A DNA stretch of 64,000 nucleotides from an uncultured Flavobacterium sp. (GCF_963422545.1 NZ_OY730245.1:310001-374000), one strand, 5' to 3'; counted from the stretch's first letter, positions 45,009-55,449 are shown. Notes: generated by a model not told the origin, from the letters alone. Made by a program: numbers and translations.

Positions 45009-48000
45009 ATGAAACTAAAGTTTAATGGATTCTTAGTGCTACTTGTAGTACTTATGGCGCAGCTTACTTTTGCGCAAGAAAGAGCTGTTTCAGGAATTGT
45101 TTCCGATAACGCAGGAATGCCTTTGCCAGGTGTGAGTGTTTTAGTTAAAGGAACAAAAACAGGAACGCAAACAGATTTTGATGGAAAATATTCTATCAAA
45201 GCATCGCCAAGTCAAACCTTGGTATTTACTTATATTGGGATGAAATCTCAAGAAATATCTGCTGGATCAACTTCAGTAAATGTAAAGTTAACAAGTTCAT
45301 CAGTTGAACTGGAAGGTGTAGTAGTAACGGCCTTAGGGATTAAAAAAGAGAAAAAATCTTTAGGTTACGCTTCACAAGAGATTAAAGGTGCTGATTTAAA
45401 TTCAGGTGTTGCAAGTGGAAACTTTCTTAATGAGCTTTCAGGAAAAGCAGCTGGTGTAAATATTAGAAAAAACACCAACTTTGGAGGTTCTACAAACGTA
45501 GTTTCCAGAGGGGTTAAAAACCTTACGGGAGATAACCAAATGCTTATTGTTATTGATGGTATGCCTATTAACAATAGTAACGTAAACTCAAGCCAGGGTG
45601 CACAAACGCAAGGAGCTCGTAATACTTATGATTATGGTAATGCTGCAATGGATATTAATCCGGATGATATTGAGTCATTAAACGTATTAAAAGGTGCAGC
45701 GGCTGCAGCATTATACGGATGGCAGGCTGGTAACGGGGTAATCATGATTACAACCAAAAAAGGAAAAGCAAAAAAAGGAATGGGTGTTACTATTTCAAGT
45801 GATTTTTCTGTAGGTACTGCTGATAAAAAAACTTTCCCTGTTTATCAGGATAAATACGGACAAGGTTACGGACCAACTTATGATAAAAATGGTAACCCTG
45901 CAGGTATTCCGGTTGGACCAACAGGTGCATTTTTTACTATAGATAAAAACGGAAACCAAGTTGCAACTACAACAGATGATGCTTCTTATGGTGTTGCTTT
46001 TGACCCAAGTCTTTCAGTTTACCAATGGGATGCTTATTCTAAATATTCTCCTAATTTTGGAAAGAAAACACAGTGGAAAGCAGCTGAAAATGGACCTATT
46101 ACTTTCTTTCAGGCAGCTACAACATTTAATAACTCTATCTCTATAGAGGATGGTACTGACAAAACTAGTTACGTTTTGAACTACAACAACTATAAAGAAA
46201 ATGGAATATTGCCAAACAGTGAATTAAAGAAAAATAATTTTAGTCTTAAAATTAACCACAAATTGACTGATAGATTATCTGCTAGTGTATTTGCAAATTA
46301 CTTGGCTCAAACTACAGTTGGTAGAAATACAACAGGTTACGGTGGTGATAACGTTGCTGGATTATTCCGTCAATGGTGGGCAACTAATGTTGATATAAAA
46401 GCACAGGAAGAAGTTTTTAAAAATTCAGGAGGACAAAATATTTCTTGGAATATGGGAGATCCTGCTAATGGAGATACTAATCCTAAATATTGGGATAACC
46501 CTTATTTTACAAGATTCAAAAACTACCAATCTGATGAGAGAAACCGTTTTATTGGTTACGTTCAGTTAGATTATAAAATTGCTGATTGGTTAACAGCTAA
46601 CGCAAAAGTAAGTTCTGATAGTTATGCAGAATTACGTGAAGAAAGAAAAGCAGTTGGTTCTTTAAATGGTACATTTGGAATAAACAGATTGGCTGTAGGT
46701 TCTGGATATCAAAAATATCAAGGTATGTTTTCTGAGCAAAATTATCAGTTCATGTTGAACTTCAATAAAAAGCTTACTGAAAATATTTCTTTAACAGGTT
46801 TAGTAGGTCTTAACTCTTTAAGAACAAGACGTACTTCTACGCTTAATTCTACAGATGGAGGACTTATTATTCCAGATATTTACGCATTATCAAATTCAGT
46901 AAATCCTGTGCCACTTCCAGTTGAGGCTGAGAATAACTCAGGAGTAAATAGTGCTTTTGCTTCTGCAACTTTAGGGTATAAAGATTTCTTATACTTAGAT
47001 GGTACTGTACGTAATGATGCGTTCTCAACTTTACCAAAAGGGAATAATTCATTGAATACATTCTCAACTTCTGCGAGTTTTGTATTTACTAAGCTTGTTA
47101 ATCAAGAGTGGTTATCTTTTGGTAAATTTAGAGCGAGTTATGCAGAGAATCCACAAGGAAACATTGATTTGTATTCATTGCAAAACGTTTTTACAAAATT
47201 TAATAATTTTGGATCAAACCCATTATACTCTAGACCAAATATAGGAGCTAACGCTGATTTACGTCCTGTAAAAACTAAATCTCAAGAACTTGGTTTAGAA
47301 ATGCAATTTCTTGACAGAAGAGTTGGTTTTGAGGTAAGTGTTTACAAAAGTTTAAGTTCTGATCAAGTATTCCCGGTAGATTATTCTACAGGAACAGGAT
47401 ACTCTTCAAGATATATTAATGCAGGATCTGTTGAAAATAAAGGTATTGAGGTACAATTTAATGCAGTTCCTTTCAAAACTCATGATTTCCAATGGAATGT
47501 TGACGTAAACTGGTCTAAAAACAACAATACTGTTGTGGCTTTAGCTCCGGGAATAGAAACTTTAACATTAGGAACTCTTCAAGGTGGTGTAAGCATCATT
47601 GCTAAAGTTGGACAGCCTTATGGAAATATTATAGGTAAAGATTTCGTATATGCTCCAGACGGACAAAAAGTTACTGAAAAAGGTTCTTATTTAATGACTA
47701 CCACTACTACTAATGTTCTTGGAAATGTAACTCCGGATTGGATTGGTGGTATTCGTAATAAATTTACATACAAACAAGTTTCATTTAGTTTCTTAGTTGA
47801 TATGCAAAAAGGTGGAGATATTTTCTCTCTTGATCAATACTACGGACAAAATTCAGGTTTATACGCTTCAACTGCAGGATACAATGAGTTAGGGAACCCA
47901 GTAAGAAATACACTAGCAAACGGTGGAGGAGTTATACTTCCGGGTGTAAATGCAGATGGTACTCCTAATACTACAAGAACACCTTCTCCAGAAGTTGCAG

Positions 48001-48296
48001 GTAGTATTTACGGATACACAAAGAATCCACAAAAAGCTTTTGTATATGATGCAAGTTATATCAAATTGAGAGAAGTAAATATTACTTATAGTTTTCCTTC
48101 GAATGTTGTTTCTAAAATGGGCTTAACTGATTTAAGACTTTCTTTAATTGGTTCAAACTTATGGATTATTCATAAAAATTTACCAGATGCAGATCCAGAA
48201 AGCGGACTTAGTTCAGGTAACTTGTCTGCAGGTTATTCAGGGGGTTCACTTCCTACAACAAGAAATATTGGTTGTAACCTAACATTAAAATTCTAA
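45009..48296 (+). CDS. SusC/RagA-family TonB-linked outer membrane protein (pair 2)
   Basis: 1095-residue TonB-dependent importer. It has a signal peptide (about 1-22), a carboxypeptidase-regulatory-like domain (AVSGIVSDNAGMPLPGVSVLVKG region, about 26-98), a VVTALGIKKEKKS junction, a plug (about 115-240, with MLIVIDGMPINNS and AAAALYGWQAGNGVIMITTKKG) and a C-terminal barrel ending LTLKF. It is related to the SusC at 39884 but clearly diverged, and is paired with a different SusD subfamily. Codons lean toward gct/ggt/aac, hinting at higher expression than its neighbour. Substrate unknown. Confidence 0.95.
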   Translation: MKLKFNGFLVLLVVLMAQLTFAQERAVSGIVSDNAGMPLPGVSVLVKGTKTGTQTDFDGKYSIKASPSQTLVFTYIGMKSQEISAGSTSVNVKLTSSSVELEGVVVTALGIKKEKKSLGYASQEIKGADLNSGVASGNFLNELSGKAAGVNIRKNTNFGGSTNVVSRGVKNLTGDNQMLIVIDGMPINNSNVNSSQGAQTQGARNTYDYGNAAMDINPDDIESLNVLKGAAAAALYGWQAGNGVIMITTKKGKAKKGMGVTISSDFSVGTADKKTFPVYQDKYGQGYGPTYDKNGNPAGIPVGPTGAFFTIDKNGNQVATTTDDASYGVAFDPSLSVYQWDAYSKYSPNFGKKTQWKAAENGPITFFQAATTFNNSISIEDGTDKTSYVLNYNNYKENGILPNSELKKNNFSLKINHKLTDRLSASVFANYLAQTTVGRNTTGYGGDNVAGLFRQWWATNVDIKAQEEVFKNSGGQNISWNMGDPANGDTNPKYWDNPYFTRFKNYQSDERNRFIGYVQLDYKIADWLTANAKVSSDSYAELREERKAVGSLNGTFGINRLAVGSGYQKYQGMFSEQNYQFMLNFNKKLTENISLTGLVGLNSLRTRRTSTLNSTDGGLIIPDIYALSNSVNPVPLPVEAENNSGVNSAFASATLGYKDFLYLDGTVRNDAFSTLPKGNNSLNTFSTSASFVFTKLVNQEWLSFGKFRASYAENPQGNIDLYSLQNVFTKFNNFGSNPLYSRPNIGANADLRPVKTKSQELGLEMQFLDRRVGFEVSVYKSLSSDQVFPVDYSTGTGYSSRYINAGSVENKGIEVQFNAVPFKTHDFQWNVDVNWSKNNNTVVALAPGIETLTLGTLQGGVSIIAKVGQPYGNIIGKDFVYAPDGQKVTEKGSYLMTTTTTNVLGNVTPDWIGGIRNKFTYKQVSFSFLVDMQKGGDIFSLDQYYGQNSGLYASTAGYNELGNPVRNTLANGGGVILPGVNADGTPNTTRTPSPEVAGSIYGYTKNPQKAFVYDASYIKLREVNITYSFPSNVVSKMGLTDLRLSLIGSNLWIIHKNLPDADPESGLSSGNLSAGYSGGSLPTTRNIGCNLTLKF

Positions 48297-48299
48297 ATC

Positions 48300-49811
48300 A
48301 TGAAAAAAATATTTTTATTAATATCAGTTGTTAGTATTGCTATGTCATGTAGTAGTGATCTTACTGATATGAATGTTGATCCTAAAAGACCAACTGGAAC
48401 CAAACCAGAATACTTGTTTACTAATGCTGAAAAGAAATTAGTAGACCAGATGGTAAACACGAACGTAAATAATAATGTTTTTAGATTATTTGCACAGCAA
48501 TGGGCAGAAACGACTTACCCTAACGAAAGTCAATATGATCTTACTGCTAGAAAAATTCCTGATAACCATTTCTTGTTTTTGTATAGAGATGTATTAGCTG
48601 ATTTTTATGATGCAAGAGTTATGATAGAAGGTCAAGCTGCTGTAACTGCTTCAGATATTGCTATTAAGCAAAATAAATTAGCTGTTATTGATGTTTTGGA
48701 AGCTTATACTTATAGTATCTTGGTTGATACTTTTGGAAATGTTCCTTATACTCAGGCAATTGATATCGTAAAATATCCTTTACCAGTTTATGATGATGCA
48801 AAAGCAATCTACAAAGATCTTATTACAAGATTGGCTGCTGATGCTACTATTTTGAAAACAAATTCTGCTGATCCTAATTTTGGTGGTTCTGATATTATTT
48901 ATGCAGGAACTGCTGCAAGTAATGCTAAATGGGCAAAATTTGCTAATTCATTAATTATTAGATTAGCTGTAAATATTTCTGATGTAGATGCTGCTTATGC
49001 TGCTACACAAGTTCAGGCGGCTCTTGCTTCAGGTCCATTGGCAAGTAATGCTGATAATACTAAACTAGCATATTTAACAACATCAGGGAATCAAAACCCA
49101 TTATATCCTGATTTAGTTACTTCTAACAGAAATGACTTTATCCCAGCAGATACATTTGTTGCTGCTATGGATGCTGTTGCACCGGGCGGAGACCCAAGGA
49201 TGGCAAAATACTTTGTAAATTCTACTACTCCAGCTCCGGTTTTACCTCCGGGAAGAACATTTATTGGAGGAACTTATGGTGAAGCTAACGTTTTCTCAAC
49301 TTATTCACACATAACTGCAACATTAAATAATCCTGTTTTCCCAGGTACAATATTTGATTACTCTGAATTACAATTTTTATTAGCAGAAGCTGCTGAGAAA
49401 AATTTAATCCCGGGAGGTTCAGCTGTGGCAAAAACATATTATGATGCTGGAATCACTGCTTCAATGGCAGATTGGGGAGTAGCACCTGCTGCTATAGCTA
49501 CTTACTTAGCACAACCAAAAGTAAATTATTTAAGCCCTTTAAGCGGAGCAACTTATAAAGAAAAAATTGGTATGCAAGCTTGGTTTGCTCTTTATAACAG
49601 AGGTTTTGAAGCATGGACTTCATACAGAAGATTAGATTTCCCTGTATTAAAATCACCTACTTCAGCTGTAAATAAAGGTATTTTAACTGTTCCTGTAAGA
49701 TATACTTACCCAGGAGTTGAGCAATCAATAAATGGTACAAACTATACTAAAGCTGCTAGTGATATTGGTGGTGATTTAATGAGTACTAAGTTATTCTGGG
49801 ATAAGTTTTAG
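48300..49811 (+). CDS. SusD/RagB-family lipoprotein, SusD-like_2 subfamily (pair 2)
   Basis: 503-residue surface lipoprotein (lipobox AMSC, Cys near residue 17). It opens with LTDMNVDPKRPTGTKPEYLFTNAEKKL, the pattern of the SusD-like_2 group often annotated as SusD/RagB nutrient-binding lipoprotein. A core helical segment VLEAYTYSILVDTFGNVPYTQA (about 138-159) and C-terminal YNRGFEAWTSYRRLDFP (about 430-446) match that subfamily. It starts 3 bases after the SusC stop, and a terminator follows at 49912. Members have been linked to peptide as well as glycan uptake, so peptide import is one option. Confidence 0.93.
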   Translation: MKKIFLLISVVSIAMSCSSDLTDMNVDPKRPTGTKPEYLFTNAEKKLVDQMVNTNVNNNVFRLFAQQWAETTYPNESQYDLTARKIPDNHFLFLYRDVLADFYDARVMIEGQAAVTASDIAIKQNKLAVIDVLEAYTYSILVDTFGNVPYTQAIDIVKYPLPVYDDAKAIYKDLITRLAADATILKTNSADPNFGGSDIIYAGTAASNAKWAKFANSLIIRLAVNISDVDAAYAATQVQAALASGPLASNADNTKLAYLTTSGNQNPLYPDLVTSNRNDFIPADTFVAAMDAVAPGGDPRMAKYFVNSTTPAPVLPPGRTFIGGTYGEANVFSTYSHITATLNNPVFPGTIFDYSELQFLLAEAAEKNLIPGGSAVAKTYYDAGITASMADWGVAPAAIATYLAQPKVNYLSPLSGATYKEKIGMQAWFALYNRGFEAWTSYRRLDFPVLKSPTSAVNKGILTVPVRYTYPGVEQSINGTNYTKAASDIGGDLMSTKLFWDKF

Positions 49812-49911
49812 TATTGTTTTTTATGATAGTTATTTAGAATTCTGAATAAACACAATCATATAAAATAGACGCTGACTTAGAATAATAAACAATAATTATT
49901 TTGAATTTTTT

Positions 49912-49948
49912 AGAACCCCGATTACAGTTTTTGTAATCGGGGTTCTTG
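49912..49948 (+). terminator. Terminator after SusCD pair 2
   Basis: AGAACCCCGATTACA and TGTAATCGGGGTTCT form a 15-bp perfect stem. The T-tract is weak (TTGCTT). Confidence 0.75.
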
Positions 49949-50016
49949 CTTAAAATAGTATCTGTAGAGATTTTATATTATCTATTATGTTTTTTTATTT
50001 ATACGTTTTTATCTTT

Positions 50017-50024
50017 TACCTTTG
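50017..50024 (+). promoter_or_regulatory. -7 element for the porin gene
   Basis: TACCTTTG matches TAnnTTTG, with a T-rich segment at about -33, and lies 43 bases before the ATG at 50068. Confidence 0.5.
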
Positions 50025-50067
50025 CTTCACCAAATTTTGTCGAAATAATTACATATAAAGCCATCAA

Positions 50068-52035
50068 ATGAGAATATTCATTTTTCTATATCTATTAGTT
50101 GTACCAACTTTATTGTTTTCTCAAGAAAAAACTACTCCTAAAAAAGGTTTAGACATGAACACAAAATATACAAGTATAACTGATACTGTAAAGAAGAAAA
50201 AATCATTAGTTGCAACTATTGATCAATATCAAATTATAACATTAGAACATGATACAACATACGCGGACACTTCGTTAACATTAAAAAGTGCCTATAAACA
50301 TAATCATCTTAGAAAAGATACTTTTGGACTTTTGCCTTTTTCAAACATCGGGCAAACCTATAATACATTGCAATACAACTTAACAAGTTTTTCGCCGTAT
50401 CCTGAAATTGGTTTCAAAGGCAAACACTTTAATTTTATGGAAGCTAATGAAATTAAATATTACTCGGCTGCAACTCCATTAACTGAATTATTTTTTAATA
50501 CAACAATAAATAAAGGACAAAACGTAGATTCATTTATTACACTAAACACGTCCAAAAATCTTAATTTTTCTATTGCTTACAGAGGTTTACGTTCAGAAGG
50601 AAATTATATAAACCAAATGGTAAGTGCGGGAAATTTTAGGTTCACTACAAGTTATGCGACGACCAGCAGAAGATATGCTATAAATGCTCATTTTGTCTCT
50701 CAGGATAATTTGAATGAAGAAAATGGAGGAATAACGACGTCATCAGATTTTGAAAGTGATAATAAAGATTATAAAAACCGTCAGCGTTTACAAGTTTACT
50801 TAACAGATGCCAAATCATTTTTAAAAGGAAGACGCTTGTTTTTTGACCATGCTTTTAGAATAAATCCAACAAATGGGAGTAATAATTTATATGTAACACA
50901 TCAATTTAATTACGAATATAAATTCTTCGAATACAATCAGCCAACGGTACTTTCTACAGTAGATGGTGTGCAGATTCTACGTTTTGGAGAATCTTATGTA
51001 ACAAGTAATATTAACGATCAGACGCGTTATGAAAAATTGTATAATAAAGTTGGAGTAGCTTATGAGAATTCTCTATTAGGGAAGTTTAATTTTTTTGTAG
51101 ACGATTACAGATCAAATTATAAGTATGACAGAATTATAGTTTTTAAAGACGGAAGAACTATTCCGGATAATTTATTCCAACAGATTAATAATTTTGGAGG
51201 ACAATATGAATATCAGAAAAACAAATGGAACGGTCGTTTTTTATATTCAAGATCAATCACAAATGTTTCGCTTTCTGATTTAGATGCTAAGTTGAGATAC
51301 AATTTGAACGAAAAAATACAGTTTGATTTTAGATATAGAAACGTCAATAAATTGCCAAATAACAACTATAATTTATATCAAAGCAGTTACGTAAAATACA
51401 ATTGGTCGAATAGTTTTAAGAACGAAAAAATAAATTCTCTTAGTGCAAATGTTTTTACGCCTTGGCTGAATGCCGAAGTTGAATATTCAGTTTTAAAAGA
51501 TCATTTGTACTTTAAAGATATTTCAACAATAGAAGAAATTGCGGCTCGGACTCAAATTATAAGCCCGGCTCAATATGGAAATGTGATTAATTATTTGACA
51601 ATAAAAGCAAGCAGAGAGTTTAAATTTGGACCTTTTGGTTTTGATAATACACTTTTATATCAAAAAGTAGATCAGTCAGATTTAATTTTAAATGTGCCTG
51701 ATTTTGTAACCAGAAATACATTTTATTACTCAGGATACTTTTTTAAGAAAGCATTATATATGCAAACCGGAGTCGTGTTTAACTATTTTACCAAATATTA
51801 TGGTAACGATTACAATCCGGTTGTTGGAGAATTTTTTATTCAGGAGAATAAAAAAATTGGAGGTTATCCGCTATTCGATTTATTCGTAAATGCGAGAATT
51901 CGTCAGACTCGATTTTATTTAAAAGCAGAACATATCAATGCTCTGTTTTCTAAAAGCGATTATTTTTCAGCGCCTAATAACCCTTATCGTGATTTTGGTA
52001 TCCGATTTGGTTTAGTTTGGAATTTCTTCCAATAA
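50068..52035 (+). CDS. Putative outer membrane porin (Porin_10-type beta-barrel)
   Basis: 655-residue outer-membrane protein with a signal peptide (about 1-19, ending LLFSQ). A periplasmic N-terminal stretch (about 20-100) follows, then a long series of amphipathic strands (for example YAINAHFVSQDNL, LQVYLTDAKSFLKG, RFYLKAEHINALF) and a C-terminal WNFFQ typical of barrel insertion. It matches the Bacteroidota putative porin family. Specificity is unknown. It lies after the SusCD loci but has its own promoter and terminator-separated transcription, so a shared function is not implied. Confidence 0.88.
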   Translation: MRIFIFLYLLVVPTLLFSQEKTTPKKGLDMNTKYTSITDTVKKKKSLVATIDQYQIITLEHDTTYADTSLTLKSAYKHNHLRKDTFGLLPFSNIGQTYNTLQYNLTSFSPYPEIGFKGKHFNFMEANEIKYYSAATPLTELFFNTTINKGQNVDSFITLNTSKNLNFSIAYRGLRSEGNYINQMVSAGNFRFTTSYATTSRRYAINAHFVSQDNLNEENGGITTSSDFESDNKDYKNRQRLQVYLTDAKSFLKGRRLFFDHAFRINPTNGSNNLYVTHQFNYEYKFFEYNQPTVLSTVDGVQILRFGESYVTSNINDQTRYEKLYNKVGVAYENSLLGKFNFFVDDYRSNYKYDRIIVFKDGRTIPDNLFQQINNFGGQYEYQKNKWNGRFLYSRSITNVSLSDLDAKLRYNLNEKIQFDFRYRNVNKLPNNNYNLYQSSYVKYNWSNSFKNEKINSLSANVFTPWLNAEVEYSVLKDHLYFKDISTIEEIAARTQIISPAQYGNVINYLTIKASREFKFGPFGFDNTLLYQKVDQSDLILNVPDFVTRNTFYYSGYFFKKALYMQTGVVFNYFTKYYGNDYNPVVGEFFIQENKKIGGYPLFDLFVNARIRQTRFYLKAEHINALFSKSDYFSAPNNPYRDFGIRFGLVWNFFQ

Positions 52036-52083
52036 AGTTAGGTTCTAATTACATTAAAAACCAAATATTAAATTTAAATAAAA

Positions 52084-53445
52084 ATGGACTTTTCAAAAAA
52101 CATTTTAGAAACAATTGGTAATACACCATTGGTAAAACTCAACAAAATTGTTGCTGAAATTGATGCCTTGGTATTGGCAAAAGTCGAAACTTTTAATCCG
52201 GGAAATTCTGTAAAAGACAGAATGGCCGTGAAAATGATTGAAGACGCAGAGGCAGATGGCAGATTAAAACCAGGAGGAACTATTATTGAAGGAACTTCTG
52301 GAAATACAGGAATGGGATTGGCTCTTGTGGCAATCATAAAAGGATACAAATTAATTTGTGTAATATCTGATAAACAGTCTAAAGAAAAAATGGATATTTT
52401 GCGTGCAGTTGGAGCAAAAGTAGTAGTTTGTCCTACTGATGTTGAGCCAACTGATCCACGTTCTTATTATTCGGTTTCTAAACGTTTAGCAGATGAAACA
52501 CCAAATTCATGGTACGTAAATCAATACGATAACTTGTCTAATACGTTGGCACATTATGAGCAAACAGGACCTGAAATCTGGAAACAAACAGATGGTAAAA
52601 TTACTCATTTTGTAGTTGGAGTAGGAACTGGAGGAACTATTTCAGGAGTAGGGAAATATTTGAAAGAGCAAAATCCAAATATTAAAATTTGGGGAATTGA
52701 TACTTACGGATCTGTTTTTAAAAAATACCACGAAACTGGAATTTTTGATGAGAATGAGATCTATTCTTATATCACCGAAGGAATTGGAGAAGACATTTTA
52801 CCTAAAAATGTTGACTTTTCAATAATTGATGGTTTTACAAAAGTAACTGATAAAGATGCCGCAGTTTATACCAGAAAAATTGCTCTTGAAGAAGCTATTT
52901 TTGTTGGAAATTCAGCAGGAGCATGTATCAAAGGATTGTTGCAGTTAAAAGAACATTTTAAACCGGATGATGTTGTTGTAGTTCTTTTTCACGACTCAGG
53001 AAGCCGTTATGTTGGTAAAATGTTTAACGACGACTGGATGCGCGAACGCGGATTTTTAGAAGAAAACATAACTAAAGCCGAAGACGTTATTAAAGATCAT
53101 ATCGATAAACAATTGATTGTTGTTCGTACAGAAGAGTTGGTTTCGCATGCAATTGAGCGTATGAGAAAATATAAAATATCTCAAATTCCGGTTGTAGATA
53201 TTAACGGATTTGTTGGTTCTGTTGACGAAACAGATTTGTTTAGAAGTTATGTTGCGGATAAAAATGTAGCTGAAAAACCAATTAAAGAAGTAATGGGAAA
53301 ACCTTTTCCAATTGTAAAATTAGGAACTCCAATCGAAGAAGTTTCCAAATTGTTTACCAAAGAAAATGATGCTGTTTTAGTAGATCTTGAAAATGGAAAA
53401 CATCATATTATTACAAAGTATGATATAATTGGATCAATAAAATAA
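52084..53445 (+). CDS. Cystathionine beta-synthase / cysteine synthase-like enzyme with CBS domains
   Basis: 453-residue fold-type II PLP enzyme. The Lys for PLP is K44 in NPGNSVKDRMAVK. The substrate loop GTSGNTGMGLAL (about 69-80) and phosphate loop GTGGTISGVGKYL (about 180-192) are present. Residues ~335-453 form a Bateman pair of CBS domains (HAIERMRKYKISQIPVV; PIKEVMGKPFPIV), which bind adenosyl ligands in regulated enzymes. Either cystathionine beta-synthase or O-acetylserine sulfhydrylase activity is possible; the CBS pair favours the former. It lies 49 bases after the porin gene with no clear terminator between. Confidence 0.92.
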   Translation: MDFSKNILETIGNTPLVKLNKIVAEIDALVLAKVETFNPGNSVKDRMAVKMIEDAEADGRLKPGGTIIEGTSGNTGMGLALVAIIKGYKLICVISDKQSKEKMDILRAVGAKVVVCPTDVEPTDPRSYYSVSKRLADETPNSWYVNQYDNLSNTLAHYEQTGPEIWKQTDGKITHFVVGVGTGGTISGVGKYLKEQNPNIKIWGIDTYGSVFKKYHETGIFDENEIYSYITEGIGEDILPKNVDFSIIDGFTKVTDKDAAVYTRKIALEEAIFVGNSAGACIKGLLQLKEHFKPDDVVVVLFHDSGSRYVGKMFNDDWMRERGFLEENITKAEDVIKDHIDKQLIVVRTEELVSHAIERMRKYKISQIPVVDINGFVGSVDETDLFRSYVADKNVAEKPIKEVMGKPFPIVKLGTPIEEVSKLFTKENDAVLVDLENGKHHIITKYDIIGSIK

Positions 53446-53465
53446 GACAATTTTATAATTTTATA

Positions 53466-53509
53466 AAACCATAAATCTAATTATCGAGATTAGATTTATG
53501 GTTTTTTTT
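53466..53509 (+). terminator. Terminator after the CBS-domain enzyme
   Basis: AAACCATAAATCTAAT and its complement pair around a short loop, followed by eight T. Confidence 0.85.
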
Positions 53510-53528
53510 AGCTTAAATAAATTTTAAA

Positions 53529-54011
53529 ATGAATTTTACCGCAATAGATTTTGAAACTGCAACAGGGCATCATCCGTGTTCTGTGGGAATTGTTACCGTT
53601 CAAAATGGAATAATTGTAGACGAGTTTGTTACTTTGATTAAACCACCTAATAACGAATATAATCCATTTACGATTCGGGTTCATGGCATTTATCCAAAGG
53701 ATACTATAAATGCCAAGTCATTTTTGCAAGTTTATCCCGAAATCGAAAAAAGATTAAAGAATAGAGTAATAGTAGCACATAATGAAAGTTTTGACCGCAA
53801 TGTTTTGCTTAAGTCAATGGCACTTCATGGGTTGGATTACGAAGACTTAAATATAGCTTCAAAATGGGAATGCACCGTTAAAATTTATAAAGCAAAAGGG
53901 TTAAAGCCAACGAAACTGAGTGATTGTTGTCGTGAAATGAAGATTCAGTTAGACCATCATGAAGCATTATCTGATGCGCGAGCTTGTGCCAAGTTGTATA
54001 TGCTGAAATAA
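53529..54011 (+). CDS. DnaQ-type 3'-5' exonuclease
   Basis: 160-residue DEDDh exonuclease. ExoI is AIDFETA (D7 and E9), ExoII has the Asp in HNESFDRNVLLK (about 94-105), and ExoIII is HEALSDARACAKLY with the catalytic His and Asp near the C-terminus. It is a stand-alone short form without BRCT or polymerase fusion, such as an epsilon-like proofreading or RNase T-like nuclease. Substrate is not determinable. It sits between a terminator and a DUF2851 gene. Confidence 0.9.
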   Translation: MNFTAIDFETATGHHPCSVGIVTVQNGIIVDEFVTLIKPPNNEYNPFTIRVHGIYPKDTINAKSFLQVYPEIEKRLKNRVIVAHNESFDRNVLLKSMALHGLDYEDLNIASKWECTVKIYKAKGLKPTKLSDCCREMKIQLDHHEALSDARACAKLYMLK

Positions 54012-54089
54012 ATAACAATCAATTATTGTAGGATTAATATTATTTTTTATTAAATTTAGGCTTTTATAAATCACTGTAAAAGCCGTAAA

Positions 54090-55361
54090 ATGAAAGAAGA
54101 TTTTCTTCATTATCTCTGGAAATTCAAGAAGTTTGAAACATTGAATTTGAGAACTACACAAAATGAGCCTGTCATTATTATTAAAACAGGCGATTATTTA
54201 GAACTTTCAGGTCCGGATTTTTTTAATGCACAGATCATAATTGGAGATCAAAAATGGGCAGGAAATATTGAGATTCATATAAAATCTTCTGATTGGTATG
54301 TGCATCATCATGAAAAAGATAGCGCCTACGAAAATGTAATTTTGCATGTTGTTTGGGAACATGATGCAGAAATATTCAGAGAAAACAACATCGAAATTCC
54401 TGTTTTAGTTTTAAAAAATTATGTTTCATCTGATATTATATTATCTTATAAATCACTTCTTACCCCTAAATCATGGATATTTTGTGAAAAAGAAATTTCC
54501 CAAATAAATGATTTTGCATTTAAAAATTGGAAAGAAAGATTGTTTTTTGAGCGATTGGAACGTAAATCAAAATTTATTTATGATTTGCTCGAAGAAACAA
54601 ATCAGGATTGGGAGGTCGTTTTATTCTGTTTATTAGCAAAGAATTTTGGATTAAATACCAATGGAGTTTCTTTCTTGCAAGTGGCCAAAGCTATACCGTT
54701 TTCAGTTATTCGAAAAGAAAGTTTTGAAGTAGAGAATCTCGAGGCATTACTTTTAGGAACTGCGGGTTTATTAGATAAAGATGGAGAAGATGTTTATTTT
54801 ACAGATTTAAAAATCAGGTATTTTTATCTGCTGCATAAATACCAATTCAAAAAATGTCATATAGATCCAGTTCAGTTTTTTAAGCATCGTCCGGATAATT
54901 TCCCTACGATTCGGCTTTCGCAATTGGCAAATTTATATAGCAAACATCAAAATTTATTTTCCAAAATAATAAGTCTGAAATCAGTTAAAGAAGTATATAA
55001 TCTGTTAGGTGTTTCTGCTAATTTATATTGGCAAAACCATTATCAGTTTGATAAAGAAAGTCCGAAGAAAGCGAAAGTTTTATCAAAATCATTTTTAGAT
55101 TTAGTAATTATAAATACCATAATTCCAATTCAATTTGCTTATGCAACTACAATTGGTGAAACAATTTCTGAAGATTTAATTGAATTTATGAATGAAGTTT
55201 CGCCAGAGAATAATACAATTATAAGTAAATTTAAAGGCTTTGGAATTCTTTCTGAAAATGCTTTTGAATCTCAGGCTTTATTAGAACTTAAAAATGAATA
55301 TTGTAATAGAAAAGCGTGTTTAAAATGCGTAATAGGAATGGAGTTATTGAAAAATAATTAG
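54090..55361 (+). CDS. DUF2851 family protein
   Basis: 423-residue cytoplasmic protein of the DUF2851 family, recognised by its opening MKEDFLHYLWKFKKF and the beta-rich block GPDFFNAQIIIGDQKWAGNIEIH with WYVHHHEKDSAYENVILHVVW (about 49-100). The C-terminus carries four Cys in YCNRKACLKCVIGMELL (about 403-419), a possible metal site. The function is unknown. Nuclease-like folds have been suggested for similar uncharacterised families, but nothing here proves that. Confidence 0.9.
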   Translation: MKEDFLHYLWKFKKFETLNLRTTQNEPVIIIKTGDYLELSGPDFFNAQIIIGDQKWAGNIEIHIKSSDWYVHHHEKDSAYENVILHVVWEHDAEIFRENNIEIPVLVLKNYVSSDIILSYKSLLTPKSWIFCEKEISQINDFAFKNWKERLFFERLERKSKFIYDLLEETNQDWEVVLFCLLAKNFGLNTNGVSFLQVAKAIPFSVIRKESFEVENLEALLLGTAGLLDKDGEDVYFTDLKIRYFYLLHKYQFKKCHIDPVQFFKHRPDNFPTIRLSQLANLYSKHQNLFSKIISLKSVKEVYNLLGVSANLYWQNHYQFDKESPKKAKVLSKSFLDLVIINTIIPIQFAYATTIGETISEDLIEFMNEVSPENNTIISKFKGFGILSENAFESQALLELKNEYCNRKACLKCVIGMELLKNN

Positions 55362-55430
55362 ATAATTAGAAAATGTGTCAATTAGATAATTTTGTATTTT
55401 TGTCATCCTGAGCGAAGTCGAAGGATAAAT
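55362..55430. repeat. Short extragenic repeats behind the DUF2851 gene
   Basis: agataattagaaaatgtgtc (from 55363) is the reverse-complement relative of units near 26.2 and 26.37 kb. tcctgagcgaagtcgaagga at about 55405-55425 matches the family at 24003. No gene is present. Confidence 0.55.
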
Positions 55431-55449
55431 TTAAAATATAAAATCAACT

